Source: Mycobacterium sp. DL99
Lineage (GTDB): Bacteria > Actinomycetota > Actinomycetes > Mycobacteriales > Mycobacteriaceae
Assembly: GCF_004762045.1 (NCBI RefSeq)
Contig: NZ_SJOM01000007.1
Coordinates: 3,297,906 to 3,361,905, forward strand
DNA: 64,000 bases
Direction: 5' to 3'
A program made the translations under genes and the position numbers. Positions 7,948-16,218 of this stretch are shown here, one piece after another. The notes under the pieces were generated by a model that was not told where the DNA came from, searched no databases, and saw nothing but the letters and a program-made list of their open reading frames with translations. Each line of letters opens with the position of its first letter. Position 1 is the first letter of the stretch.

Positions 7948-7979
7948 AGTAAACGTCGCCGTTTTCATCTGATGAATCA
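7948..7979 (+). repeat. CCGTTTTCATC/GATGAATCA repeat, copy A
   Basis: AGTAAACGTCG is followed by CCGTTTTCATC-T-GATGAATCA. The same arrangement is found at 10733-10764 (AGTAAAGTACT, CCGTTTTCATC-A-GATGAATCA), where it abuts a truncated mraY fragment, and a partial copy is at 1512. ATTCATCAGATGAAA-like symmetry inside it gives a short hairpin. It probably marks the terminus of an IS21-type element. Confidence 0.5.
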
Positions 7980-8104
7980 CGCCCACTCCGCCTGTCCGGT
8001 CTTGTTGCATCTGGCGGTTTTCGCATTGAAGCTGGCGGTCGTCGGTATTGCGGCTGGTGTCAGTCGAGTTGGTTGTGCCCGCCCCAAAGACCTCGACCTG
8101 CGGT

Positions 8105-8147
8105 GTCTCGTTTCTAGTGATTTGAGGCCGATCACATCCTGTCTCGG
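8105..8147. promoter_or_regulatory. Candidate TetR operator region upstream of the SnoaL/oxidoreductase/TetR operon
   Basis: GTCTCGTTTCT (8105-8115) and GATCACATCCTGTCTCGG (8130-8147) lie 76 to 119 bases before the first gene of the operon. Both blocks recur downstream of the operon's tetR gene at 10321-10350, there as AGAAACGAGAC and GATCACATCTTGTCTCGG. Repetition of the same blocks at both ends of a TetR operon fits an operator recognised by that TetR protein. Confidence 0.5.
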
Positions 8148-8223
8148 ACGGACTGGACCTATATCCGCTGTGAGCCGACTTCGACCCTCGATGTGTACCA
8201 TCAAGACAGATCGGTCTCGATAG

Positions 8224-8685
8224 ATGGGGGTTGAGGTGGGCGACAATCACTATGTCGATGCGGCACAAGCAGTCGGCATTGTCGAAAAGTTGGCTCGGGC
8301 CAAGAGTTGTCAGGACGTGGCCGCGGCGATGGCGATCTATCACCCCGATGGTGTGCTCGAATCGCCCTGTCTGGGAACCCGCTACGTGGGCCCGGACATC
8401 GAAGGTGCCATCGCCGGCTGGTTCGCCTTCGCGCCGGACTACGAGGTCCAGCTCGAGGGGCATGGCATGGACACCGACACTCTGTGCAGCTGGGGGCGGG
8501 CATCGTTCACCCCGGCCTTCACCACAAACGGTGCTATTCCGAACGGCCAGAGGGCGTCGGTACCGGTCTTCATCTTGTTCCAGTTCAACGAGGGCCGAAT
8601 CTGTTGGGAGAGTTTTCACTTCGATGTCGCCGCCGTAGCTCGCCAGTGCGGCGTCGATGCCTCAGCGCTGGTGCGGGCACAGTGA
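8224..8685 (+). CDS. SnoaL-like / NTF2-fold protein
   Basis: A 153-residue small cone-fold protein of the SnoaL-like/nuclear transport factor 2 superfamily. The pattern MAIYHPDGVLESPCLGTRYVG near residue 36, followed by a hydrophobic barrel strand VPVFILFQFNEGRICWESFHFD, is typical of polyketide-cyclase-like and steroid-isomerase-like members. The reaction is not predictable. It is the first gene of a tightly coupled operon: its TGA overlaps a possible GTG of the oxidoreductase gene, and a TetR gene follows. The three are likely a small inducible detoxification or catabolic unit. An alternative GTG start lies four codons downstream. Confidence 0.7.
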   Translation: MGVEVGDNHYVDAAQAVGIVEKLARAKSCQDVAAAMAIYHPDGVLESPCLGTRYVGPDIEGAIAGWFAFAPDYEVQLEGHGMDTDTLCSWGRASFTPAFTTNGAIPNGQRASVPVFILFQFNEGRICWESFHFDVAAVARQCGVDASALVRAQ

Positions 8686-8717
8686 TCGTCGGAGCACGGC
8701 GCCCGAGTAGCGCCACG

Positions 8718-9662
8718 ATGCGTGGCGCGCGCCATAGCGAGTGGGGATCGCCACTGGAGGTCGTTGACCTGCCGCGCCCAGAGCCAGCGGCCGGTGAGGT
8801 CCGCGTTAGGGTGAAGGCGGCCGGGGTGAACCCCATCGACGTTTTCACCGGTCGCAACGCCGGCTACGAACAGTCGATGCGGCTGCCATTCATTCCCGGG
8901 TGGGATGTCGCCGGCGTCGTGGATGCGCTCGGCTACGGTGTCACCCGCCTCAGGGTGGGGACCGGCGTTTTCGGGTTGGCGTGGTTTCCCTACCCTGCGG
9001 GCACCTATGCCCAGTACGTGACCGTACCCGCACAGCATCTGGTACCCATGCCGGCTTCGGCGTCGTTCACAGAAGCAGCGTGCCTACCGATGGCGGCGTT
9101 GACCGCGTGGCAGATGCTGGCCGCCGCCAAAGTCGATGCTGGACAAAGGGTTCTGATCAGCGGCGCCTCCGGTGGTGTCGGCCACCTGGCCGTGCAGCTC
9201 GCAGCGGGCCGTGGTGCGACCGTCTTCGCACTCGCGCGTGCGCACGATCACGAAGTGTTGACCGACCTGGGAGCGCACGTCTGTATTGATTACACGGACC
9301 GACAGGCCCTGGCCACGATAGGGACCGCTGATGCCGTCATCGATTTGGTGGGTCACGACTTCGGGCGATCCTTGATCGACCATCTTGCCCCGGGCGGCCA
9401 TGTGGCGTTGGCGACGGCGTGGTCCATTCCTGACTACCAGCAGCTTGCCGCCGAACGCAGCGTCCATGCCCATTCGTGTTTGGTCGAACCCGATCCCGAA
9501 GCACTCAAGATCATCAGTTCCTTGGTCGATACCGGTGGTCTGCGCGTGGTCGTCGGTGCACAGTTCCCGCTCGATCACGCTGCGCAGGCCCAGCACTGGG
9601 TGCTAGATCGCCACGGTGTCGGGAAGGCCGCCATCGTCATTGACCCGGCAACTCAACCATGA
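8718..9662 (+). CDS. MDR-family zinc-free NADP-dependent quinone oxidoreductase
   Basis: A 314-residue medium-chain dehydrogenase/reductase. The N-terminal GroES-like domain includes VKAAGVNPIDVFTGRN and GWDVAGVV. The Rossmann domain carries the AxxGGVGxxAVQLA-type nucleotide motif as SGASGGVGHLAVQLA near residue 145. The zinc-binding Cys clusters of alcohol dehydrogenases are absent, placing it with NADPH:quinone reductase-like enzymes. ATG 8718 gives the usual MRGARHSEWG-type start; a GTG at 8682 would overlap the upstream stop codon and is the alternative for translational coupling. The stop overlaps the ATG of the TetR gene (ATGA), so the operon is co-translated. Confidence 0.82.
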   Translation: MRGARHSEWGSPLEVVDLPRPEPAAGEVRVRVKAAGVNPIDVFTGRNAGYEQSMRLPFIPGWDVAGVVDALGYGVTRLRVGTGVFGLAWFPYPAGTYAQYVTVPAQHLVPMPASASFTEAACLPMAALTAWQMLAAAKVDAGQRVLISGASGGVGHLAVQLAAGRGATVFALARAHDHEVLTDLGAHVCIDYTDRQALATIGTADAVIDLVGHDFGRSLIDHLAPGGHVALATAWSIPDYQQLAAERSVHAHSCLVEPDPEALKIISSLVDTGGLRVVVGAQFPLDHAAQAQHWVLDRHGVGKAAIVIDPATQP

Positions 9663-10258
9663 CAGACAAGCCCAAGCAGGTCCGTGGTGTTGCTGTCCGG
9701 GAGCGGTTCGTTGACGTGGCCACCGCGCTGTTCTACACGCACGGAGTCCGCGCTGTTGGCATCGACGAAATCGTCCGTCAAACCGGCATGGCCAAGGCCA
9801 GCCTGTACCGCTGGTTCCCCACCAAAGACGACCTCATCCTGGCCGTTCTCGAACGCCGCGACGAAAACTTCTGGGCCGCATGGGATCACACGGCAGCTGC
9901 CCATCCAGATCCGAGGAACGAACTCGACGCGCAGATCGCGTGGATCCAAGACCTGGCGACCTCCGAAAACTACCGTGGGTGCGCGTTCCTCAACACCGCA
10001 GCTGAATTCGACGATACCGAGCATCACGCGATCCGAACGAGATGCCTTCAACACGAAGAGGAACTCCACCGCCGGTTGCGAGGACTCACGTCCCGGCTAA
10101 AGGTCAACAACAGCGACGAACTCGCTGATCGGTTGCACATCGTGATCGTCGGTAGCCTCAGCGTCGCCGGCTTGTATCCGAAAGGAAGTCCCGCGAGCAG
10201 GCTCCGCAGCCTCGTTGATGACCTCCTTGCCGCTGCGGTCGTCACTACCTCCAACTGA
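9659..10258 (+). CDS. TetR/AcrR family transcriptional regulator
   Basis: A 199-residue regulator with an N-terminal TetR helix-turn-helix (about residues 12-58: FYTHGVRAVGIDEIVRQTGM then AKASLYRWFPTKDDLI). The C-terminal ligand domain includes a GCAFLNTAAEF segment, as in YxaF/LmrA-like members. It overlaps the oxidoreductase stop by four bases, so it is the last gene of the operon. GTCTCG boxes upstream of the operon and just downstream of this gene are the likely operators, implying autorepression released by a small molecule handled by the operon. Confidence 0.85.
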   Translation: MTDKPKQVRGVAVRERFVDVATALFYTHGVRAVGIDEIVRQTGMAKASLYRWFPTKDDLILAVLERRDENFWAAWDHTAAAHPDPRNELDAQIAWIQDLATSENYRGCAFLNTAAEFDDTEHHAIRTRCLQHEEELHRRLRGLTSRLKVNNSDELADRLHIVIVGSLSVAGLYPKGSPASRLRSLVDDLLAAAVVTTSN

Positions 10259-10320
10259 TGAGAAGCGGTGCCGCAGAACCGCCATCACCCCACACGACCC
10301 TGGGGCTGTCTCACATCTAA

Positions 10321-10350
10321 AGAAACGAGACTGATCACATCTTGTCTCGG
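10321..10350. promoter_or_regulatory. Second candidate TetR operator
   Basis: A perfect CGAGAC-N12-GTCTCG inverted repeat (10326-10349) lies inside a sequence that repeats the blocks found before the operon at 8105-8147. It sits 63 bases after the tetR stop. Whatever promoter it once served may have been replaced by the mraY fragment that now follows. Confidence 0.45.
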
Positions 10351-10402
10351 TGCAGCGCACGCAACCTTTGTTGGTGCGCCGCCCGCTGACGTACTGGGGG
10401 CC

Positions 10403-10733
10403 TCAGATTCCGGCAGTCGTCAGCCATTCGCTGTAGAAGAGCGCGATCCCGATTCCGCAGGCGATGGCGGCGATCAGCCAGAACCGAATGGTCAATGTGG
10501 TTTCCGGCCAGCCCAGTAGTTCGAAGTGGTGGTGCAGCGGAGAATTTCGGAACACCCGTCGGCCGGTAGTGCGGAACGAGATTACCTGGATGACGACCGA
10601 GGTCACTTCGACGACGAACAGCGCGCCCAGGATGATGGCGAGGATCTCGGTGCGGCTGGTTACCGACAGGCCTGCGATGATGCCGCCCAGTGCCAGGGAA
10701 CCGGTATCACCCATGATGATCTTGGCGGGTGCG
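10403..10733 (-). pseudogene. mraY: C-terminal fragment of mraY (phospho-MurNAc-pentapeptide transferase)
   Basis: The minus strand reads APAKIIMGDTGSLALGG, then LAIILGALFVVEVTSVVIQV, SFRTTGRRVFRNSPLHHHFE and a final membrane helix. This is the last third of MraY, including its conserved HHH signature and the last transmembrane helices. Homology stops at about 10733, exactly where an IS-end-like AGTAAAGTACT...CCGTTTTCATC sequence begins. The N-terminal two thirds, including the catalytic Asp residues, are missing, so the fragment cannot be a working enzyme. It must be a copied or captured piece of the essential chromosomal gene, since a functional mraY should lie in the division cluster elsewhere. 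Confidence 0.75.
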
Positions 10734-11369
10734 AGTAAAGTACTCCGTTTTCATCAGATGAATCATTTCCGAACGGGTCGGCCGGATCAGAGCTGGTGTC
10801 GCCACTCTGGGCTTCCTGGCGAAAGTCGTTGGCCCACTGAAGTTGTGATCATTGAGGCTCCTCCGGACCTGGACCCGCTGGGGGTAGCGGTCTGTTCGGT
10901 GCGCCGCTGGGCGTAACGCTGGTCGATGATTGTGTCCAAGCGTTCCGGCCCAACGCACCCGGTCACCACGGGATGCTGGTTTGGCGAGGGCCGCAAGGTT
11001 CGCTACGTCACCTGCGCACAGCTGGTCAACGAACTCGTCGAAGCCGCCGACGAACGTGTCCTCTCGCGTGTGGTGGCCCGCTACGGGCGGTTGGATCTGC
11101 TGCTGCTCGATGAGGTCGGCTACGTTCAGATTGACCCCCGCGGTGCCGAGCTGCTGTTCCAGATCATCACCGAGCGCGAGGACAGAGCAAGCATCGGGCT
11201 GGCCAGCAATTTGCCGTTCAGCGAATGGGGAGCCGTCTTCCCAGACCCACGGCTGGTCGCCGCGATCGTCGACCGCATCACCTTCAATGCCCACATCCTC
11301 GAAACCGGCACCCAGTCCTACCGACTACGCACCTCCAAAGGCGTTGCGCGTCGAAAGAGGACGGGATAG
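10734..11369 (+). mobile_element. Remnant of an IS21-family insertion sequence
   Basis: The segment begins with the repeat that cuts the mraY fragment and contains the C-terminal part of an istB gene, ending at 11369 only 13 bases before the next gene. No istA transposase is present and the far terminus is not obvious. The element is therefore a deleted relic. Its end sequence has relatives at 1512 and 7948, suggesting several past insertions of similar elements. Confidence 0.6.
10978..11369 (+). pseudogene. istB: istB fragment (IS21-family transposition ATP-binding protein)
   Basis: The readable protein starts around GEGRKVRYVTCAQLVNEL. It includes the Walker B LDLLLLDEVGY, the sensor-like IGLASNLPFSEW and a C-terminal RITFNAHILETGTQSYRL segment typical of IstB helpers. 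The N-terminal region with the Walker A loop (GPTGTGKTHLA in intact proteins) is missing, so ATP binding is lost. IstB assists the IstA transposase, which is absent. The frame is open back to about 10926, but that part has no family resemblance. Confidence 0.75.
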
Positions 11370-11382
11370 GACCCCGCCTCTG

Positions 11383-12177
11383 TCAGACCGGAGCCCCGCG
11401 GTCGATGACCCGCAGCACCTGATCTGGGCGATGCCCGGGCCAAAAGGCGTGCATCGCCCAGGTTGCACCCGCGGTGGCGAACCTATCCAGGTCGTCACCT
11501 GGGCGAACCGCGACGGCGATGTCGAAGCCTTCACGGCCGCCACGCGCGTGCTCGATTGCGTCGGCGACACGGCCGATGGCGTCCGCGTCTGCTCCGAGCG
11601 GAAACACGCCGTCGTATCGAGCAGCGCGATCGATCGGTTTACCTGTGGTGCGTGCGGTGCCGAACCACAGCGGGATGCGCGGCTGCTGAACCGGTCCTGG
11701 AATCGCTTCCACACCTTCGACGATCATCGCCCTGCGGTGAGTCACCGTGTCGCCTGCCCACAACGCCGTCAGCGCCGCGGTGCCGTCGTCGAGCACATCG
11801 CTAAGCCGACGTGGATCAGCATCCTCGCCAAACGCCGAATACTCCCGCGCGATGTCGCCACCAGTGCCCAAGCCCACTATCAAGCGCCCCCGGCTAAGCC
11901 GGTCTAGGGTCACCGTCTCACGTGCGAGCTTAAGCACACGCCGCCGTGGTAATGGAGTCACCATAGGACCCAATCGGATTCGATCAGTCACCGTCGCTGC
12001 GGCGGCTAGCACGACCCAGGGATCCGCAATCTCCCATCGTCCCTCGACCGGGCTCAGGACGTGATCCCATACGAACAGACCGTCCCAGCCGCGCTGCTCG
12101 GTAGCTGCCGCGATCTCCGTAATGGCACGCGGATCAGACAGCGCGCCGAACAGCGGGACATAAATCGCGTGACGCAC
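11383..12177 (-). CDS. LLM class flavin-dependent oxidoreductase
   Basis: A 264-residue bacterial-luciferase-like (LLM) TIM-barrel protein. The N-terminal MRHAIYVPLFGALSDPRAI strand, DGLFVWDHVLSPVEG, TDRIRLGPMVTPLPRRR and SRGRLIVGLGTGGD segments are characteristic. In mycobacteria most members use F420 or FMN to oxidise or monooxygenate small organics; the substrate cannot be inferred. It is slightly short but complete from ATG to stop. Its 3' end lies 13 bases from the istB remnant, so the IS deletion came close to the gene. It is not obviously in an operon with the GNAT/S51 pair upstream on the same strand, because about 670 bases intervene. Confidence 0.8.
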   Translation of the reverse strand: MRHAIYVPLFGALSDPRAITEIAAATEQRGWDGLFVWDHVLSPVEGRWEIADPWVVLAAAATVTDRIRLGPMVTPLPRRRVLKLARETVTLDRLSRGRLIVGLGTGGDIAREYSAFGEDADPRRLSDVLDDGTAALTALWAGDTVTHRRAMIVEGVEAIPGPVQQPRIPLWFGTARTTGKPIDRAARYDGVFPLGADADAIGRVADAIEHARGGREGFDIAVAVRPGDDLDRFATAGATWAMHAFWPGHRPDQVLRVIDRGAPV

Positions 12178-12239
12178 CGATCCACCGTAACCGTGCTTGA
12201 CCGGAACTCAGAACAGTGCGGAGCCAAAGTTGGTGACGA

Positions 12240-12815
12240 CAGCCGGGGCCAAGCGACTTGACGAAACACACGGGCCTCAAGATCTCGTCGGAACGGTGCC
12301 CTGTGGTAGCGACCAGCAGCACCCCACCGATCGTTCGTAAGACGGCAGACCAACCGCTCCCACACCCACAGGCAATAACGAACGCGCCCTTCCACACTCG
12401 CCGTCGTGCCCCTCGGATACTCGGCCAGAAAGGCATCCGAGAGCGGCGTATCAAGGCGCTCATGTTCTAGGACTGCGGAAATGATCTCCACCCTCGCCCG
12501 TGGGAGATCAGCCACAACGCTCTCCACGACATCGACCCGATAAGCCGGGTCATCGCTCGAATCGACCTCCTCAAGCCGACAACGCACCTTGCGACCATCT
12601 GCCGTCGCAACCAAGTACGCGCTGTCATTGTCAAGGTCTGGGGCTGGGTACAGAACCGATGTCCGGGTCAGTGCAGCCAGCGCGAGGGATAGTTCAGCCT
12701 CGCTAAGAGCGGCAGCCCTACCATCGTCGATCGAGATATCAAGATATAGCGCAACATCGGCGGGCGGCAGAACTCGGTAGGTGCACAGCCTCAAAGTCGC
12801 GTCGCTACTAAACAA
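12240..12815 (-). pseudogene. Possible decayed gene downstream of the GNAT gene
   Basis: Between the GNAT stop and the LLM gene the minus strand has protein-like composition (LRLCTYRVLPPADVALYLDI, then EAELSLALAALTRTSVLYPA and VEGRVRYCLWVWERLVCRLT). It lacks a good start; a TTG at 12815 is the best. After about 12290 the composition becomes random and the frame runs into the LLM gene. It may be a truncated hypothetical gene that once formed an operon with S51 and GNAT. No family is recognised. Confidence 0.3.
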
Positions 12816-12850
12816 CCTGGACCTTGATAATGCTGACTGAAGGGCATCTG

Positions 12851-13324
12851 TTAGCCGGGTGCCGTTGGATGCGCCAGCATTTCGATGCGTAGATGCGATG
12901 TGCCGCTCACACCGGCGACTTCCTCTCTCGCGACTTCGATGAAGCCCAGCCGACTGTAGAGGCGATAGGCGCCGGTGTTCACTCCCAGCACGTTGAGCCG
13001 CACGCACTTTCCTTCATCAATTGCGTCATCGAGAACGTTGCGCAGGATGTGGCTGCCAATACCGGTGCCCTGCATGGGGCGGTTGATCTCGATTAGGCCG
13101 ACATACACCTCCCGGTCGCGATGCTCGACGGTTAGCCTGCCGGCGTCCACGCCATCGATGACGATGACCTGACTGTTCTGTACGCTGAGGGCGCGACGCA
13201 GGTAGTCACGCTGCTCCTCGTCTACCCACCCCCAAACGGCATCGACATAAGGTCCCAAAGTGGTCTTGTGCAGCTCGAAAATGAACTCGAAGTCCTCATC
13301 GATGACGGGCCGGAAACCGATCAT
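12851..13324 (-). CDS. GNAT family N-acetyltransferase
   Basis: A 157-residue GNAT protein. The acetyl-CoA pyrophosphate loop appears as RPMQGTGIGSHIL, about residue 85, preceded by the core strand VYVGLIEINR and followed by VRLNVLGVNTGAYRLYSRLGF, the usual C-terminal motif. The starting GFRPVIDEDFEFIFELHKTT resembles small-molecule acetyltransferases rather than ribosomal ones, but the acceptor is unknown. The ATG lies two bases after the stop of the peptidase S51 gene, so the two are co-transcribed and probably act on related peptides or amino-acid derivatives. Confidence 0.85.
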   Translation of the reverse strand: MIGFRPVIDEDFEFIFELHKTTLGPYVDAVWGWVDEEQRDYLRRALSVQNSQVIVIDGVDAGRLTVEHRDREVYVGLIEINRPMQGTGIGSHILRNVLDDAIDEGKCVRLNVLGVNTGAYRLYSRLGFIEVAREEVAGVSGTSHLRIEMLAHPTAPG

Positions 13325-13326
13325 GT

Positions 13327-14058
13327 TCAGCGCTGCAACCGCCGGACATCGAGGGCGGTCTCGATCACCGCAGCGCCACGTCGTTCGACGAAATACGCTC
13401 CCGCTGTGTCTTTTTCGGCGACGGCTTCCACGAACTGAGGACCGCGGTAAACAAGGCCCGCGCCGTCATCGGTGGCAAACGCTGATGGCAGAACTCCGGT
13501 ACCAACTAGCTCATGCAGTAGCGGCCGGCGCTGATCCTCAGAATCGTAGTGCACGCCGTTGGCGTAAGGCAGGAACCCCAGCCCGTTGGTAACAGGCAGT
13601 AGTTGCGGGCCGAACGAATCAGTGGTGCCGCCAGCATGCCAGCAGATGGAGCCGGCCGAGATGCCGGTCAATACCACCCCGGCGTGCCACGCAATGCGTA
13701 GCGCCTCATCCACGCCATGCAGCCGCCGCAGCGCCAGCAGTCCCGCGACGCTGCCGCCGAACACCCACACCACATCCTGCTCCAGTAGATGCGCGGTGAC
13801 ATCGTCGACCGTGGGCATCGGGAACAACGCCACGTGCGACGGGACGAAGCCACGGACCTGCGCTGCCTCGGTGAGGTAGTGCAGCACCGCTTTGTCGTCA
13901 CCCATCGCCGTCGCCAACAGGCAGACGCGCGGAGGCCGCCCGGTGACACCGGATAGCGCGACCGCGTAATCGGTCATGGCGGTGAACTCGAACCGCGTGC
14001 GCTGGCCCATGCCAATTCCGCCACTGATCGCCAGAATGGTGGGTGCATCCGCGGGCAT
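13327..14058 (-). CDS. Peptidase S51 / Type 1 glutamine amidotransferase-like protein
   Basis: A 243-residue member of the peptidase E (alpha-aspartyl dipeptidase, S51) superfamily. The nucleophile elbow is GISAGSICW near residue 136, with the Ser in the usual position. The upstream VWVFGGSVAGLLAL strand-turn and the downstream GLGFLPYANGVHYDSEDQRR stretch, which supplies a His, match S51-like proteins. Family members hydrolyse dipeptides with N-terminal Asp or process cyanophycin-like peptides. It is the first gene of a two-gene operon with a GNAT acetyltransferase two bases downstream. Confidence 0.8.
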   Translation of the reverse strand: MPADAPTILAISGGIGMGQRTRFEFTAMTDYAVALSGVTGRPPRVCLLATAMGDDKAVLHYLTEAAQVRGFVPSHVALFPMPTVDDVTAHLLEQDVVWVFGGSVAGLLALRRLHGVDEALRIAWHAGVVLTGISAGSICWHAGGTTDSFGPQLLPVTNGLGFLPYANGVHYDSEDQRRPLLHELVGTGVLPSAFATDDGAGLVYRGPQFVEAVAEKDTAGAYFVERRGAAVIETALDVRRLQR

Positions 14059-14461
14059 AGCTTCGACGGTAAGCGCACCGTCCGCTGGTGGGCAATCCAG
14101 TTTCAGTTGGCAACGGCGACACGCACCGAGGCTTGCTCCGCAGGGCCGTCACTTGAACAAAAGCTCCAGCAAACTATCGACACCTTCAGTGGTTGCCGAG
14201 ACACGCAACCCACAGACCCGAACAGCGGGACCCAAGTAGTCTTCCCCAGCCTCCACTACGAGATGCCGCTACACGTCGCGTTCCACCACCCAATACGGCG
14301 GAATCGAACATGGCGGAAAACCACGGACACTCGACTTTGGAGGCTTGAACGACGCGGCCTGTTCAGGCCATGCATGAGGTCCATCCTCGCTTCGGCGTCC
14401 TCACGATATTCGAGCAGCCGGCGATCAGGTTGCTGCTGCGAGACCGTGTACTACACGTGGG
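14059..14461. repeat. Intergenic region with second GGCGGAATCGAA site
   Basis: No gene is seen in about 400 bases. The 12-mer GGCGGAATCGAA is at 14297-14308, followed by CATGGCGGA, closely matching 4564-4584. A palindrome GGCCTG-TT-CAGGCC is at 14356-14369. The site marks the left border of the aromatic catabolic block. Confidence 0.45.
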
Positions 14462-14731
14462 TCATCGTCGCAGTGCGGCAGCGCGGTGCACAAGCTCTAG
14501 GACCAGACTTGTCCAGTCCTGTTCGTTGAGCGGTTTGCCGCGATCATCCGCCTTCAATTTCCAGGCGATGAGCGCCGCAAGGACGTCGTCATCTCCGCGG
14601 TTGCGGTACTCGCCAGCGCCGGTGGCATCGCCTGCGGCTTCGGCGAGTAGCCGATCTTCGTGTTCGAGATAGGCATCGATGAGGTCGTCGGCGCAATGGG
14701 CGGGGTGGAATGTCGATGGTTGTGCGCTCAT
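14462..14731 (-). CDS. 89-residue protein of unknown function, copy 1
   Basis: The product starts MSAQPSTFHPAHCADDLIDA and is acidic and helical (YLEHEDRLLAEAAGDATGAG), with a C-terminal WTSLVLELVHRAAALRR. A nearly identical gene lies at 26962-27231 in the same orientation. No domain is recognised. An upstream in-frame ATG (14968) would add an unrelated 79-residue leader, and the second copy supports the start used here. Its two His residues and one Cys (FHPAHCADD) could bind metal, but this is speculative. The two copies bracket the Phe/Tyr catabolic block. Confidence 0.6.
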   Translation of the reverse strand: MSAQPSTFHPAHCADDLIDAYLEHEDRLLAEAAGDATGAGEYRNRGDDDVLAALIAWKLKADDRGKPLNEQDWTSLVLELVHRAAALRR

Positions 14732-14755
14732 ACCCCACGCTACCAGGGCATTTCG
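14462..14755. repeat. Direct repeat, left copy (with 26962-27255)
   Basis: About 290 bases covering the 89-codon gene and its upstream CATACCCCACGCTACCAG region are repeated in direct orientation 12.5 kb to the right with only scattered substitutions. Homologous recombination between them would excise the intervening catabolic genes. Confidence 0.7.
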
Positions 14756-15000
14756 CGCAATGTCCCGCACACGACCGAGGATGCAATTGACCTGGCACCA
14801 CAGCCAACAAGGCCTGTCCCTCCACCCCCTCGCGCGATGAAGTGCGGCCGCCGGACAGCCCGGCGGGGGTTTGCCGTTGACCGCGCGGTCGCTGACCACT
14901 TGGTAGAGATCGTCGGGGTGCACGGCGGTGTGCTCGCGCAAGGCGAAGTCGTCGAGCAATCCCGACATCGGGACAATGAAGAAGAGAGAAGAATGTCAAC

Positions 15001-16218
15001 ATGACGAACCAGATCGCCCTGACTGACGAGGAGAAGCAGGCCCGCCTGGACGTCAATCAGCTCAAGCAGCTAGTGGGCCTGGTGGATTACGACCTGACTA
15101 ACGACCCGTTTCCCGTAACCGGCTGGGATTCCATTGTCTTTGTGGTCGGAAATGCCACCGAGGCCGCGAGTTATTTCCAATCCACGTGGGGCATGGAACT
15201 GGTCGCGTACTCGGGACCGGAGAACGGCAACCGCGACCACAAGGCGTTCGTGTTGCGTTCGGGCTCCGTCCGGTTCGTCCTGAAGGGCGCGGTGAGTCCC
15301 GACAGCCCCCTTGTGGCTCACCACGCCAGACACGGTGACGGCGTTGTCGATATCTCGTTGGAGGTTCCCGACGTCGACAAGTGCATCTCGCAGGCCAAGC
15401 TAGCCGGCGCTACGGTCCTCGACGAACCTCATAACCTGTCTGATGAGCACGGCACCGTGCGAGTCGCGGCCATCGCGACCTATGGGCAAACGCGACATAC
15501 GCTGGTTCAGCGGTCGGTCAACGGCACCCGCTACGACGGTCCCTACCTGCCGGGCTATCAGCCGGCGACGAGCGGCTACCTCAAACGTGAGGGTGCCCCC
15601 AAGCGTCTATTCGAAGCTTTGGATCACGTCGTCGGCAATGTCGAACTCGGCAAGATGGACGAATGGGTCGGTTTCTACAACCGGGTCATGGGGTTCGTGA
15701 ACATGGCTGAGTTCATCGGCGATGACATTGCCACCGACTACTCGGCGCTGATGTCGAAGGTTGTGGCCAACGGCAACCACCGGGTGAAGTTTCCGCTCAA
15801 CGAACCGGCGGCTGCCAAGCGCAAGTCTCAGATTGACGAGTACCTGGAGTTCTACCGCGGTCCCGGCGTTCAGCACCTGGCGCTGGCAACCAACGACATC
15901 CTGCGCGCCGTCGACGAGCTACGCAAAGAGGGCGTGCAGTTCCTCGATACCCCGGATGCCTACTACGAGGACCCGAAACTGCGTGCCCGTATAGGCGAGG
16001 TGCGCGTATCGGTGGAGGAACTGCAACAGCGCGGCATCCTTGTCGACCGCGACGAGGACGGGTATCTGCTGCAGATCTTCACCAAGCCGTTGGGAGATCG
16101 GCCGACGGTCTTTTTCGAACTCATCGAGCGCCACGGTTCGCTCGGTTTCGGCAAGGGCAACTTCAAGGCGCTGTTCGAGTCCATCGAGCGTGAGCAGGAA
16201 AAGCGCGGCAACCTGTGA
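15001..16218 (+). CDS. hppD: 4-Hydroxyphenylpyruvate dioxygenase
   Basis: A 405-residue enzyme converting 4-hydroxyphenylpyruvate to homogentisate with O2, CO2 release and ring hydroxylation coupled to side-chain migration. It has the two-domain VOC-type barrel. The Fe(II) ligands are recognisable as His in ALDHVVGNV, His in GVQHLALAT and Glu in VFFELIER. The substrate-side C-terminal motif SLGFGKGNFKALF is intact. It opens the operon hppD, small gene, hmgA, fahA; the next gene starts at its stop codon (TGATG). ATG 15001 follows a purine-rich GAAGAAGAGAGAAG sequence. Confidence 0.95.
   Translation: MTNQIALTDEEKQARLDVNQLKQLVGLVDYDLTNDPFPVTGWDSIVFVVGNATEAASYFQSTWGMELVAYSGPENGNRDHKAFVLRSGSVRFVLKGAVSPDSPLVAHHARHGDGVVDISLEVPDVDKCISQAKLAGATVLDEPHNLSDEHGTVRVAAIATYGQTRHTLVQRSVNGTRYDGPYLPGYQPATSGYLKREGAPKRLFEALDHVVGNVELGKMDEWVGFYNRVMGFVNMAEFIGDDIATDYSALMSKVVANGNHRVKFPLNEPAAAKRKSQIDEYLEFYRGPGVQHLALATNDILRAVDELRKEGVQFLDTPDAYYEDPKLRARIGEVRVSVEELQQRGILVDRDEDGYLLQIFTKPLGDRPTVFFELIERHGSLGFGKGNFKALFESIEREQEKRGNL

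Noticed and set aside
12054..13007. A 317-codon open frame on the minus strand between the LLM and GNAT genes
   Set aside because: Its first part overlaps the GNAT gene and its last part overlaps the LLM gene in other frames; only the centre looks coding, so only a low-confidence relic is reported.
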